A stretch of 64,000 nucleotides of DNA from Haladaptatus salinisoli (GCF_020614375.1 NZ_CP085327.1:2034823-2098822), one strand, 5' to 3'. Counted from the stretch's first letter, positions 26,984 through 36,213 are shown. Translations and numbers: made by a program. The notes: generated by a model from the sequence alone, not told the origin.

Positions 26984-29164
26984 TCAGGGCGTCGGCGGTT
27001 CGCCGCCCCACGCCCCTCGGTCGGTGAAGAAGTTCAGCATGGCGAACTTGAGCTTCTCCGGCTCGATGTCTATCATCTCCTCGCGCTCCTCCGGCGGGAA
27101 CGTCTCTCTGACGCTGTACTTACCCATCTCCCGGACGCTGTTCGCGGTGTAGCGTTTGTCGAGGAGGACGCGGACGCCGAAATCCTCCGGCGAACGAATC
27201 ACGCGCCCGAGAGCCTGTCGCGTCTTCCGAATCGTCGGTATCTCGACGGCGTACTCCCACCCCGAATCCCGTCCGGAGCGGTCGGAGAACACCCTGTCGT
27301 AGGCGTCCTGCACCGCGTCCATCCGGTCGTCGAGGTGGGGGTACGGGACGCCGACCACGACCACGGTTCGCGCGTCGTCGCCGTCGAAGCTCACGCCCTC
27401 CGCCAGCGTCCCCCAGAGCGAGGTGAAGAGGACGCCGTCGTCGTCCGCCGTGAACCGCCGCCGGAGTTCCTCCACGGGGGTTCCGGCCTCGTCGAAGTAG
27501 AGGTTTCCGTCGATTCGAGCCCTTACGAGGTCGCGGTAGCGCTCGGCCTCCGCGTAACTCGGGAAGAAGACGAGCGTGTTTCCGGCGGTGAATCGAACGG
27601 CGTCGCTCAGCACGCCCGCGATGGTCTCCTGCGTCTCGGGGTTGCCGCGCTCGCTGGCGAAGAGCGCCGGCGTCTCGACGGAGAAGGTGCGGCGGTTCTC
27701 CTCCGGAAACTGGAGTCCGTACGCCAGCGTCACCGGTTCGGTGAGCCCGAGCACGTCCGACAGCACGTCGAAGGGTCGGAGCGTCGCGCTCATCAGCACG
27801 GTCGCGTACACCTCGTCGAAGAGGGCTTTCGTCACCTCTCGCGGGATGCAGGTGTAGAGTTCCGCGCGTCCGTACACCTCGTCCGTACCCTCGTCGCGCC
27901 GAACCGCGACGACGGGGTACTGGCCGAGTTCGGCCCCCTCGTCCATGTACGATTTGACGAACCGCGCGGCCTGCAGCGTCCGGCACTCCTTTCGCGTCGT
28001 CGCGGTGCCCTCCTTGTACGCCTCCTCGTACTGCTGGTCGAGCTCCTTGCCCAGCGCCAGCGCGTCCTCCAGTTCCGCGTCGATGCCCGTGCCCGTGTAC
28101 TCCTGGAGGAAGTTGAGCGTGAGGTCGTCGCGCTTGTCGTCGTTCGCTATCGACACGTCGCGCCAGTTCTCGTTGACCTTCTCGCGCTCGCCGAACCCGA
28201 ACGAATCCTCGTAGGTCTTCTTCAGCGCGCGCTGGAACGCGGCGAGCACGTTGTAGCCCGACTCGCTCCGGAAGTCGTCGCTCTCCTGTAGTTCGTCCAG
28301 CGCGCCGTCGACGGTGTTCTCGGTCAGCGTCCGGGAGGCGTGGTCGCGGGCCGTCCCCTCGATGTTGTGGGCCTCGTCGAAGATGGTGATGACGTCCTCC
28401 GGGTCGCGGCCCAACCACCGGAAGAACTGCTCGCGGATGGTCGGGTCGAGCAGGTGGTGGTAGTTGCAGACGACCAGGTCGACGCCTTCCATGCCGTCTT
28501 TCAGCAGTTCGTAGCCGCACAGCGTGCGGCCGTCGGCGTACTCGTAGATGTCGTCGGGCGTGCGCACGTCGTCGTAGAGCCACTGATAGAACTCGCCCGT
28601 GTCCTCCGTGAGATTGTTGTAGTAGTACTCGCAGATGTTCTGCTCTTGTAGGGCCTCGACCTCGTCCCGTATCTGCTGGAGCTCGTCCATGACGGCGCTC
28701 CGGGCGTCCGCGGCGTCCGAATCGCCCTCCTGCATCTCCTCCAGCAGTTCGCTCTGACGCCGTTCGAGTTCCCGCTTGTCGCGCTCCGCATCGACGACCT
28801 CGTAGGTGTTGTCCCGGAGCACCTGACACTCCTGATAGTCCACGTCGATGTGGCACATCGACCCCTTCCCCCGGAAGACGACGGCGCGCAGGGGTTCCTT
28901 TCGAGTTATCTCGCGCGCTTCCGTGACGAACTGGCGCATCTGCTGGTGGACGTTGGTCGTGATGACCACGGTCTTGTCCTCCTCGCGCGCGTACTCCAAG
29001 GCGGGGACGAGCGAGGAGAGGGTCTTGCCCGTTCCGCAGGCACCCTCGAAGACCACGTCCTGTCCGCGCGACAGTCCGTTGTAGATGCGATCCATCGCCT
29101 CCCGCTGGTTGTCGTAGGGGGCGTCGTAGGGGAAGAACCGCATGTACTCGTTCGTTGTCGACAC
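26984..29164 (-). CDS. XPD/DinG-type DNA helicase
   Basis: A 726-residue superfamily 2 helicase. Walker A is EGACGTGKTL at about residues 40-49, the DEAH box is IFDEAHNIEG, and late motifs include LVFFPSYAEAERY, LWGTLAEGVSF and QALGRVIRSPEDFG. Cysteines between motifs Ia and II (MCHIDVDYQEC, NICEYYY, TLCGYEL) fit the Fe-S cluster of the XPD family, which unwinds DNA 5' to 3' in repair. A second, shorter relative is at 51211-52956. Confidence 0.9.
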   Translation of the reverse strand: MSTTNEYMRFFPYDAPYDNQREAMDRIYNGLSRGQDVVFEGACGTGKTLSSLVPALEYAREEDKTVVITTNVHQQMRQFVTEAREITRKEPLRAVVFRGKGSMCHIDVDYQECQVLRDNTYEVVDAERDKRELERRQSELLEEMQEGDSDAADARSAVMDELQQIRDEVEALQEQNICEYYYNNLTEDTGEFYQWLYDDVRTPDDIYEYADGRTLCGYELLKDGMEGVDLVVCNYHHLLDPTIREQFFRWLGRDPEDVITIFDEAHNIEGTARDHASRTLTENTVDGALDELQESDDFRSESGYNVLAAFQRALKKTYEDSFGFGEREKVNENWRDVSIANDDKRDDLTLNFLQEYTGTGIDAELEDALALGKELDQQYEEAYKEGTATTRKECRTLQAARFVKSYMDEGAELGQYPVVAVRRDEGTDEVYGRAELYTCIPREVTKALFDEVYATVLMSATLRPFDVLSDVLGLTEPVTLAYGLQFPEENRRTFSVETPALFASERGNPETQETIAGVLSDAVRFTAGNTLVFFPSYAEAERYRDLVRARIDGNLYFDEAGTPVEELRRRFTADDDGVLFTSLWGTLAEGVSFDGDDARTVVVVGVPYPHLDDRMDAVQDAYDRVFSDRSGRDSGWEYAVEIPTIRKTRQALGRVIRSPEDFGVRVLLDKRYTANSVREMGKYSVRETFPPEEREEMIDIEPEKLKFAMLNFFTDRGAWGGEPPTP

Positions 29165-29312
29165 GATACGGGGTATTCGCGTCTTAGTTCAAAAACCCTT
29201 GCCTACGTGAGAGATACGCCGCCCGCCCTCGTCGCGTCTGCCGTCGCGGAGTCGTCCCGCGAGCGTCGAACCGAACGATTTGAAACGCCCGCGCCCCGTA
29301 GGTTCCGCCGAA

Positions 29313-30107
29313 ATGCCATTCGCGGAACACGACGGCGTCTCGCTCTACTACGAGACGGACGGCGCGGGCGGCCGCGACACGGTCGCCTTCGTCGAGGACG
29401 CGGGCTACGGCGCGTGGCAGTGGGGCTGGCAACACGCCGCCGTCGCCGGGCCGTTCGAGTCGCTGGTGTGGGATAACCGAGGGACGGGGCGCTCGGACGC
29501 CCCCGACGGGCCGTACACGGTCGGGGAGATGGCAGACGATTTGGACGCGGTGTTGGCCGACCACGGGGTTCGGAACGCTCACATCGTCGGCGCGGGACTG
29601 GGCGGGATGGTCGCGCTCCGGTACGCCCTCGACCGCTCGCGGGCGAAGACGCTGACCCTCGTCGGCGCGTCCCCCGGCGGGTCGCGGTTCGGAACGCCCT
29701 CCGAGGTACGCGAGCGACTGCTCGCAGAGAAGACCCCCGAGGCGCTCCGCGAGTCGCTCCGTCCGGTCGTGAGCAGCGAGGCGTTCGAGGCCGGACTGGA
29801 GGAGGTCGTGGAGTGGCGGCTGGCGGACGACGCGGCGCTCCCCGCCCAGCGCGCCCAGTTCGCGGCGGTCGACGCCTTCGACGCGAGCGACCGCCTGTAC
29901 GAGATACCGACGCCGACGCTGGTGCTCCACGGCACCGCGGACCGCGTGTTTCCGGTCGACGCCGGCCGGGCGCTCGCCGAGGGACTCCCCCGCGCCGACC
30001 TGCGGGAGTTCGAGGGCGCCCCGCACCTCGTCCACGTCGAGCGGTCGAAGGAGGTCAACGACGAACTGCTCGCGTTCCTCGAAGCGCACTCGGACGAGCG
30101 CGGCTAA
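29313..30107 (+). CDS. Alpha/beta-hydrolase-fold protein without nucleophile serine
   Basis: A 264-residue alpha/beta-hydrolase-fold protein. The oxyanion region (VEDAGYGAW), an Asp after strand 7 (GTADRVFP) and the final His (APHLVHVER) are in place. The nucleophile elbow, however, reads GAGLGG: residue 95 is Gly where a Ser, Asp or Cys is expected. It may be a non-hydrolytic member or use another mechanism. The start MPFAEHDGVSLYYE was chosen over an upstream ATG because it matches the fold's first strand. Confidence 0.8.
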   Translation: MPFAEHDGVSLYYETDGAGGRDTVAFVEDAGYGAWQWGWQHAAVAGPFESLVWDNRGTGRSDAPDGPYTVGEMADDLDAVLADHGVRNAHIVGAGLGGMVALRYALDRSRAKTLTLVGASPGGSRFGTPSEVRERLLAEKTPEALRESLRPVVSSEAFEAGLEEVVEWRLADDAALPAQRAQFAAVDAFDASDRLYEIPTPTLVLHGTADRVFPVDAGRALAEGLPRADLREFEGAPHLVHVERSKEVNDELLAFLEAHSDERG

Positions 30108-30157
30108 GAGATGCGCAACCCGGGAAAACCGTCCGTAGCGTACTTCCGATTCGTCGC

Positions 30158-30367
30158 TCACTCGCCCCGGCACTGCGGGCAGGCGCCGTCTTCGATGTAG
30201 ACGCTCAGGAACGACTCGCCGCATCGTTCGCACTCCCGTAACGCTCGTTCTCCCTCCGAGGCTTGCTCGTCCGCCGTGGCTCGATCGCCCTTCGAGACTC
30301 GCTCGTCCTCCGGTGCCTGTTCGTCTTCCGCTGCCCGTTCGCGTTCGTCTCGGTCGTTCGTAGCCAT
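30158..30367 (-). CDS. Small zinc-ribbon protein with acidic N-terminus
   Basis: A 69-residue protein. About 45 residues of Glu/Asp/Arg-rich low-complexity sequence (MATNDRDERERAAEDEQ and so on) precede a zinc ribbon, CERCGESF then CPQC, at the C-terminus. The two CxxC pairs probably bind one zinc. Function is unknown. It is convergent with the hydrolase-like gene. Confidence 0.65.
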   Translation of the reverse strand: MATNDRDERERAAEDEQAPEDERVSKGDRATADEQASEGERALRECERCGESFLSVYIEDGACPQCRGE

Positions 30368-30524
30368 CGTGGAAAACCGTTTGATATCAAGCGCGGCCTT
30401 GCACATTAACGTATCTTATAAAGTACGATAAGTGGAAACTGGATTTCGCAGCGCGTTCACGACCCTCCGAAACTCCCACGACGAGTGCAGAACTGCTAAC
30501 ACCGTGCACGTCCCAACGAAGCGT

Positions 30525-31877
30525 ATGTCGCTGTTACTGGCGCGACACGCCGACCTCTGGAGCGACCGAACGGCAGTCGTCGACGGCGAGGAGAGCGTCT
30601 CGTACGCCGAACTCGCCCGGCGAGTCGAGTCCGCGGCGGGGCGACTCGCGGCGCTCGGCGTCGGGTCCGGAGACCGAGTGGTCGTCGTCTCTCGAAATCG
30701 CGTCGAGGTGCTCGTGCTGCTGTTCGCCGTCCGACGGGTCGGCGGCGTGTTCGCACCCGTCTCGCACCGGCTGACGCCCGCGACCGTCTCGCGTCCGGTG
30801 GAGCAAATCGACCCCGCGTTGGTGGTGCACGAATCGGCGCAACGAGACCTCGTTCGACCCTTCGAGGACACCCGGTCGTTCGAGGAGTTCGAGCGCGTCG
30901 AACCCGCCGAGCACGACCCGGTCGAACCGGAGCGGGGCGACGACAGCCTCCTCTTTCACACCGAGGGCGGTGCGGAGGTCGTTCGCCTGTCCGCTCGGGC
31001 CGTCGAACGGAACTGCGTCGCCGCCGTCTCCGGTTGGGGACTCGGACGGGACGACCGCGCGCTCGCCCCCCTCCCGCTGTCGCTTCCCGACTGCCTGCTT
31101 CGGTTCGTCCTCCCGCTGCTCACCGTCGGCGGGAGCGTCGTGCTCCGGCGCGCGTTCGACCCGGAGGACGCGCTCGCCGTCATCGAGCGCCGCGGGGTGA
31201 CCTGCTTCGACGCCGGGCCGACGGAGTTCCGCGAACTGGCCGACGCCGACGTCGACGCGGAACTCTCGTCGCTCGACTGGCTGGCGACGCGCGCCCGCGT
31301 GCCGCCGGACGTGCGCGAGGCGTTTCCGATTCCGATACTTCGCGCGTACGGCCGTCCGGAGACGGGTCCGAACGTCCTCCGCGGGACGCCGAGCGACGAG
31401 CGCGTCGGCAGACCGCTCCCCGGCTGCGACGTTCGCGTCGAAGGCGAGACGGGCGAACTCCTCGTCCGAGGTCCGGTCACCGCGAGCGGCCACCTCGGCG
31501 GCGAAGAATTCGGCGAGTGGATTCCGACCGGCGACCTGTTTCGCCGGGAGGGCGGGGGATACGTCTTCGTCGGGGGAGCGAGCGAACCGTTCGAGAGCGA
31601 GGGGAAGCGGATTCACCCGCAGGCGATAGAGACAGTCCTCGAATCGCACTCCGGGGTCCGGGCGGCGGGCGTCATCGAAACCGTCTCGGAGACCGGGGGA
31701 AGCGCGCCGAAGGCGGTGGTCGTCGGCGACGTTTCGCCCGGAGAACTCCGGGAGTTCGCGGAGGAGCGACTCGCGCCCCACGAGGTACCGCGCGCGGTCG
31801 AACTGGTCCCCTCGCTCCCCCGACGCGCGACCGGCGAACTCGACCGAGGGGAGCTACGAAAGCAATTCGGCGGATAG
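30525..31877 (+). CDS. Degenerate acyl-CoA synthetase-like protein
   Basis: A 450-residue protein with the overall ANL-superfamily layout: an N-terminal SYAELARRVE helix region, YGRPETGPN (motif A5) and PTGDLFRREG (motif A7). Several catalytic motifs are altered. The phosphate loop TSGTTGxPKG is replaced by HTEGGAEVVRL, the GRxK motif reads GGASEPF, and the A10 lysine is Glu (RRATGELDR). It probably cannot adenylate a carboxylate in the normal way. The ATG at 30525 fits family N-termini. It could have a binding or regulatory role. Confidence 0.7.
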   Translation: MSLLLARHADLWSDRTAVVDGEESVSYAELARRVESAAGRLAALGVGSGDRVVVVSRNRVEVLVLLFAVRRVGGVFAPVSHRLTPATVSRPVEQIDPALVVHESAQRDLVRPFEDTRSFEEFERVEPAEHDPVEPERGDDSLLFHTEGGAEVVRLSARAVERNCVAAVSGWGLGRDDRALAPLPLSLPDCLLRFVLPLLTVGGSVVLRRAFDPEDALAVIERRGVTCFDAGPTEFRELADADVDAELSSLDWLATRARVPPDVREAFPIPILRAYGRPETGPNVLRGTPSDERVGRPLPGCDVRVEGETGELLVRGPVTASGHLGGEEFGEWIPTGDLFRREGGGYVFVGGASEPFESEGKRIHPQAIETVLESHSGVRAAGVIETVSETGGSAPKAVVVGDVSPGELREFAEERLAPHEVPRAVELVPSLPRRATGELDRGELRKQFGG

Positions 31878-32064
31878 CGAGCGTCGGCGGCGGACTCCTG
31901 CTCGTGCTCTCCGGACAGCGACGTCGGGTCGAAGCGGAGACGAGAAGCGGTCGCGAAGCGACGAAATCGGGCGATGGCGAAGCGCGAAGGTGGTAATCGA
32001 AAGTACGGGCGAGTTTCCCGGTAGCGAAACCCACTTGACGGTTCGGGTTGCTAGTAGTATTCGA

Positions 32065-32775
32065 ATGAGTCGGCCACGAATCGCGTTTTTAAATGCCGCG
32101 CACAGCGATGCAAATACGCGGCGGAACTTCCGACGCGAACTCGACGCGGACCTCGTCGAGTTCGACGCCACCGACGGTCATCTCCCCGACAACTTCGACT
32201 TCGACGCCGCGGTCGTCTCCGGGTCGCGGGCGTCGGTCTACTGGGACGACGGGTGGATTCCGCCGTTGAAAGAATGGGTTCGGGAAGCGGCCGAAACCGG
32301 GCTACCCATGTTGGGAATCTGTTACGGTCACCAGCTACTGGCGGACGTGCTCGGCGGCGAAGTCCGCGACATGGGCGAGTACGAAATCGGGTACCGCGAA
32401 GTCGAACACTCCGGCGAGTCGCCCCTGTTCGACGGTATCAACGACCGATTCGTCGCGTTCACGACCCACTCCGACGAGGTCGTCGAACTCCCGCCGGGCG
32501 CGACGTCGATCGCGGAGAACGACTACTCCAACCACGCCTTCCGCAAGGGGGACGTGTTCGGCGTTCAGTTCCACCCCGAGTACGACATGGCCACCGCCGA
32601 GGCGGTCACGCTCGGCAAAGACCTCCCCGAGGAGCGCCTTCAACGCGTCTTGGACGGCATCAACGAGGAGAACTACGCCGCGGCCGCCGAAGCGAAACTC
32701 GTCTTCGAGAACTTCACCGACTACGTCGGTACACGAACGACGAAACGAGACGATATTCCGCCGTCATCGGCATAA
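32065..32775 (+). CDS. Class I glutamine amidotransferase-like protein
   Basis: A 236-residue stand-alone GATase1 domain. The nucleophile Cys is in GICYGHQLL at about residue 87, and the His and Glu of the triad are in QFHPEYD. Stand-alone domains of this type resemble GMP-synthase glutaminase but also include enzymes that act on gamma-glutamyl compounds. The long C-terminal helical tail after residue 180 is not part of the core. It begins MSRPRIAFLNAAHSD. Confidence 0.8.
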   Translation: MSRPRIAFLNAAHSDANTRRNFRRELDADLVEFDATDGHLPDNFDFDAAVVSGSRASVYWDDGWIPPLKEWVREAAETGLPMLGICYGHQLLADVLGGEVRDMGEYEIGYREVEHSGESPLFDGINDRFVAFTTHSDEVVELPPGATSIAENDYSNHAFRKGDVFGVQFHPEYDMATAEAVTLGKDLPEERLQRVLDGINEENYAAAAEAKLVFENFTDYVGTRTTKRDDIPPSSA

Positions 32776-32831
32776 ACAACCTGAATAGTTAACCACCAGA
32801 GTCACCCCCGTCGGGGGCGTGATGATAGTCC

Positions 32832-33251
32832 ATGGCAGACCGGACGACCGACGATGAGAATTCGTCTAACGCTTCCGCTTCGCCCGATGGCCCGAGTGCC
32901 AACGTCCCTCCGCTCTCGCAAGACGCACTCTTCAACGCGCTCTCCTCCCGTCGGAGTCGCTACATCCTCCACAACCTTCGGAGCGAAGAGACGCCGCTGA
33001 CGCTCGCGGACATCGTGGACACCGTCGCCGCGTGGGAGACCGACAAGTCCATCGACCTCGTCTCCGACGAGCACCGCCACAACGTCTCCATGTCGCTCCA
33101 GCACACGCAACTCCCGAAGCTCGCGATGGCCGGGCTCGTCCAGTACGACGAGGAGCGCGAACTCGTGGACAGGGGCGTTCACGCCGACCAGGCGGACGCG
33201 TACCTCGACATCGCGGTGGCGCGGGACGACGCGGTGCCGAAGGACGATTGA
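32832..33251 (+). CDS. Winged-helix DNA-binding protein (DUF7344-like)
   Basis: A 139-residue protein. A Ser/Asp-rich N-terminal 25 residues precede a winged-helix core: ALFNALSSRRSRYILHNL, TLADIVDTVAAWE, and SMSLQHTQLPKLAMAGLVQYDEE. This pattern is typical of the haloarchaeal transcription-regulator family I know as DUF7344. It probably binds DNA as a dimer, but the target is unknown. A T-rich stretch follows the gene. Confidence 0.7.
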   Translation: MADRTTDDENSSNASASPDGPSANVPPLSQDALFNALSSRRSRYILHNLRSEETPLTLADIVDTVAAWETDKSIDLVSDEHRHNVSMSLQHTQLPKLAMAGLVQYDEERELVDRGVHADQADAYLDIAVARDDAVPKDD

Positions 33252-33361
33252 AACGTTTTTCCGAGCCTGAACGACACCGAGACGCGGAGCGAACGCTCTC
33301 GGACGCGAAGTAGGGGCGCAGCCCGTCGTCAGCTTCCGGAGTAGGAGCGCTTTTTAGCCTC

Positions 33362-33373
33362 CCCTCCGGAGGG
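33362..33373. promoter_or_regulatory. 12-bp palindrome in front of acyl-CoA dehydrogenase
   Basis: CCCTCCGGAGGG is a perfect palindrome followed by five T residues. It lies between a TTTTTAG TATA-like box near 33351 and the ATG at 33380, in the position of an operator at the start site. It could also be the terminator of the preceding gene. Confidence 0.4.
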
Positions 33374-33379
33374 TTTTTC

Positions 33380-34543
33380 ATGCTCGATTACGCGGAACTG
33401 GAGGCCGACCTCGGACAGGAAGAGCGGATGGTGCGGGACACCGCCCGCGAGTTCGTCGCGGAGCACGTCACGCCCGACATCGGCGACCACTTCGAGGCGG
33501 GGACGTTTCCGGAGGAGATAATCCCCGAGATGGGGGAACTCGGCTTTTACGCGCCGAACCTCGACGGGTACGGTCTTCCGGGGGTGAGCGAGACGGCCTA
33601 CGGCCTGCTGATGCAGGAGTTGGAGGCGTGCGACTCCGGCCTGCGCTCGATGGCGAGCGTGCAGGGCGCGCTCGTGATGTACCCCATCCACGCGTACGGT
33701 TCGGAAGAGCAGAAGGAACGCTGGCTGCCCGCCCTCGGCGAGGGGACGGCGGTGGGCTGTTTCGGCCTGACGGAACCGGAGCACGGCTCGAACCCGTCGG
33801 GGATGGAGACCTACGCCGAGAAGGACGGCGACGAGTACGTCCTCAACGGGTCGAAGACGTGGATCACCAACTCGCCCATCGCGGACGTGGCGGTCGTTTG
33901 GGCGCGCGACCGCTCCGCCGACGATACCCCGGTTCGCGGGTTCCTCGTCGAGACAGACCGCGACGGCGTGACGACGAACAAGATAACCGAGAAGCTCTCG
34001 CTCCGCGCCTCTATCACGGGCGAAATCGGCCTCCAGAACGTCTCGGTTCCCGAGGACGCCGTCCTGCCCGGCGTCGAGGGGATGAAGGGACCGCTGTCGT
34101 GCCTCACCCAAGCCCGGTACGGCATCGCGTGGGGCGCGGTCGGCGCGGCCCGCGACTGCTTCGAGACGGCCCGCGAGTACGCGATTAACCGCGACCAGTT
34201 CGGCGGCCCCATCGCGCGCTTCCAACTCCAGCAGGAGAAACTGGCCGAGATGGCGACCCAGATAACGACCGCGCAACTGCTCGCGCACCGCCTCGCCGAA
34301 CTGAAAGAGCGCGGCGACATGCGCCCGCAGCACGTCTCGATGGCGAAGCGAAACAACGTCCGGATGGCCCGCGACCAAGCCCGCGTCGCCCGCGAGATGC
34401 TCGGCGGAAACGGCATCACGACGGACTACTCGCCGATGCGCCACATGGCGAACATGGAGACGGTGTACACCTACGAGGGCACCCACGACATCCACACGCT
34501 CGTTCTGGGGCAGGATTTGACCGGAATCGCCGCCTTCGAGTGA
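33380..34543 (+). CDS. Acyl-CoA dehydrogenase (glutaryl-CoA dehydrogenase-like)
   Basis: A 387-residue FAD-dependent acyl-CoA dehydrogenase. FGLTEPEHGSNPSGM and WITNSPIADVAVVWA are FAD/substrate loops, the RDQFGGPIARFQ motif binds FAD, and YEGTHDIHTL near the C-terminus holds the catalytic-base Glu at the glutaryl/isovaleryl-type position. It dehydrogenates an acyl-CoA and passes electrons to ETF. Substrate is inferred only from likeness to the glutaryl-CoA group. Confidence 0.88.
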   Translation: MLDYAELEADLGQEERMVRDTAREFVAEHVTPDIGDHFEAGTFPEEIIPEMGELGFYAPNLDGYGLPGVSETAYGLLMQELEACDSGLRSMASVQGALVMYPIHAYGSEEQKERWLPALGEGTAVGCFGLTEPEHGSNPSGMETYAEKDGDEYVLNGSKTWITNSPIADVAVVWARDRSADDTPVRGFLVETDRDGVTTNKITEKLSLRASITGEIGLQNVSVPEDAVLPGVEGMKGPLSCLTQARYGIAWGAVGAARDCFETAREYAINRDQFGGPIARFQLQQEKLAEMATQITTAQLLAHRLAELKERGDMRPQHVSMAKRNNVRMARDQARVAREMLGGNGITTDYSPMRHMANMETVYTYEGTHDIHTLVLGQDLTGIAAFE

Positions 34544-34654
34544 GCGGCGCGAGCGAGGGCTCGAAAGGCGCTATTCGTCTTTCGGCGTTCGAATAGACGC
34601 AGTCGTCGAAAAAGACAAGTATACCCTTCTCGAATCATCCCCCGTCCATTCTCT

Positions 34655-34703
34655 CGGTCGGAGCGACAGCGCCCGCGCTCGAATCGGCCCGTCGCTCCGA
34701 CCG
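34655..34703. other. 13-bp perfect inverted repeat upstream of phosphotransferase gene
   Basis: CGGTCGGAGCGAC (34655-34667) and its exact inverse (34691-34703) are separated by 23 nt. A GTATAC box at about 34619 would start a transcript just before the first arm, placing the hairpin in an 85-nt leader of the gene at 34731. Either an RNA hairpin or a DNA operator is possible. Confidence 0.4.
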
Positions 34704-34730
34704 GTCGTCGCCCGTCACGCGACGAACATC

Positions 34731-35660
34731 ATGCACGAAGACGAACGAGAGTTACGGAAGAGACTCGCACAGCACGCAAAACGGTACGAAGTCGTCCGGA
34801 AACTCCACGACGTACCGCCGCACGTAACGCACGAAGTTCGGGTAGACGGGAAGCGAGCGGTTTGCAAACGGGCGACGAGCGATGAAGGCAACCCGACGAT
34901 GGAGGCGCGAGCCATGCGGTTCCTCGAAACGAACGCGTCGGTTCCGGTGCCGCGCATCCTCGCAGTCGGGGACGACTACTTCGTCGCGGAGTGGTGCGAC
35001 GACGTGCCGGCGGAGAGGACGCTCGACCGTGAACGCGCCCGAACGATGGGCGCCGGAATGGCGACGCTTCACGACGAAACGGCCTTCGAGGCCACGGGGT
35101 TCCTTCGGGACGACGGCGGGAAACTCGCGCTCGACGCCCGCGAGACGTGGCACGAAACGGTCTGCGCGTTCCTCGCCGACCTGCGAGATTTCCTCGAACC
35201 GCTCGGTTACGACGATGTGGCTTCCGACGCGCTCACGTTCGTCCGCGAGCATCCCGATCTGTTCGACGGGGCGGGCGACCCCGTTCTCTGTCACGGCAAC
35301 TACCTGCCGGAACACGTGGGGACCGACGGCGACGAGGTGACGCGCGTCATCGACTTCGAACACGCGCTGGCCGCCCCCGGCGAGTACGATTACTGGCGGA
35401 CGGTCCTTCCCCTGTTCGCGGATTCGAACCGGTCGGACGAGGCGCTCGCCGAATCGTTTCGCGCGGGCTACGAGTCGGTTCGCTCGCTTCCGGACGAATT
35501 CGACCGGCGGCGGAAGGCGTACTGGACGGTCAACACGGTTTCGTACTTTCGGTCGCTCTTCCTCCAGCGCCAACGGACCGGACAGGAGGCGGCTCGAACG
35601 GCGTCTTTCTTCCGAAAGTACGTGTACGATACCATCGACTCGCTGCGGGACGAACGGTAG
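34731..35660 (+). CDS. Aminoglycoside-phosphotransferase-fold protein, altered active site
   Basis: A 309-residue protein kinase-like-fold protein. The N-lobe has a Lys in KRAVCKRAT, and ARAMRFLETNASVPVPRILAVG is typical. The catalytic loop reads CHGNYLPEHV where active members have HGDxxxxN, so the catalytic Asp and the metal-binding Asn are both changed. The following metal motif VIDFEHA is intact. It may be a variant kinase or inactive. The ATG is the first in the reading frame after a 187-nt gap holding an inverted repeat. Confidence 0.75.
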   Translation: MHEDERELRKRLAQHAKRYEVVRKLHDVPPHVTHEVRVDGKRAVCKRATSDEGNPTMEARAMRFLETNASVPVPRILAVGDDYFVAEWCDDVPAERTLDRERARTMGAGMATLHDETAFEATGFLRDDGGKLALDARETWHETVCAFLADLRDFLEPLGYDDVASDALTFVREHPDLFDGAGDPVLCHGNYLPEHVGTDGDEVTRVIDFEHALAAPGEYDYWRTVLPLFADSNRSDEALAESFRAGYESVRSLPDEFDRRRKAYWTVNTVSYFRSLFLQRQRTGQEAARTASFFRKYVYDTIDSLRDER

Positions 35661-35724
35661 CGACGACCGCTGATTCAACCGCCATCGACCTCGATTTTAT
35701 ACCGTCGGCCGGTAACTGAGGGAC

Positions 35725-36176
35725 ATGAACGGAACTGGCGAGGTCGAGGCGATTCACATCGCGCGGGAGGCGGAAGCCCGGACGGAGGCGGTCGAGGAGG
35801 TCGAAGCGGTCGCGGGGCGAGGCCTGCGCGGCGACCGCTACTTCTACGACGAGGGGACGTTCTCGGGCGACGACATCACCCTCATCGAGGCGGAGGCGCT
35901 CTCGGCCGTCGAGCGGAGTCCGGCGTCTCGCTCGAACCGGGTGCCCATCGCCGGAACGTGACGACCCGCGACGTCGCGCTGAACCACCTCGTCGGCGAGC
36001 GGTTCAGAGTCGGAACGGCGGTCTGCGAGGGCGTTGAACTCTGCGAACCGTGCTCGCACCTCGAGTCGCTGACGCAGGAGGGGACGCGCTCCGCGCTGGT
36101 GCACCGCGGCGGACTCCGCGCCGCCATCGTGGAAGACGGTGCGATTCGAGTCGGGGACGGCGTGGAACCGCTGTGA
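35725..36176 (+). pseudogene. MOSC-domain protein, single-base frameshift
   Basis: The MOSC fold (sulfur-carrier domain of molybdenum-cofactor enzymes) is encoded in two frames. Frame 1 (from 35725) gives RGLRGDRYFYDEGTFSGDD up to the codons for LSAVER. Frame 2 continues with SLEPGAHRRNVTTRDVALNHL, the conserved CEPCSHLESL containing the key Cys, and ends at 36176. Adding one G after 35916 restores a continuous protein of about 150 residues. As printed, frame 1 stops at 35961. It is either a recent pseudogene or an error in a G run. Confidence 0.85.
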
Positions 36177-36213
36177 CGGGCGGCGACGTCGGCGCTTCGG
36201 CGGGTTCGCCGGA

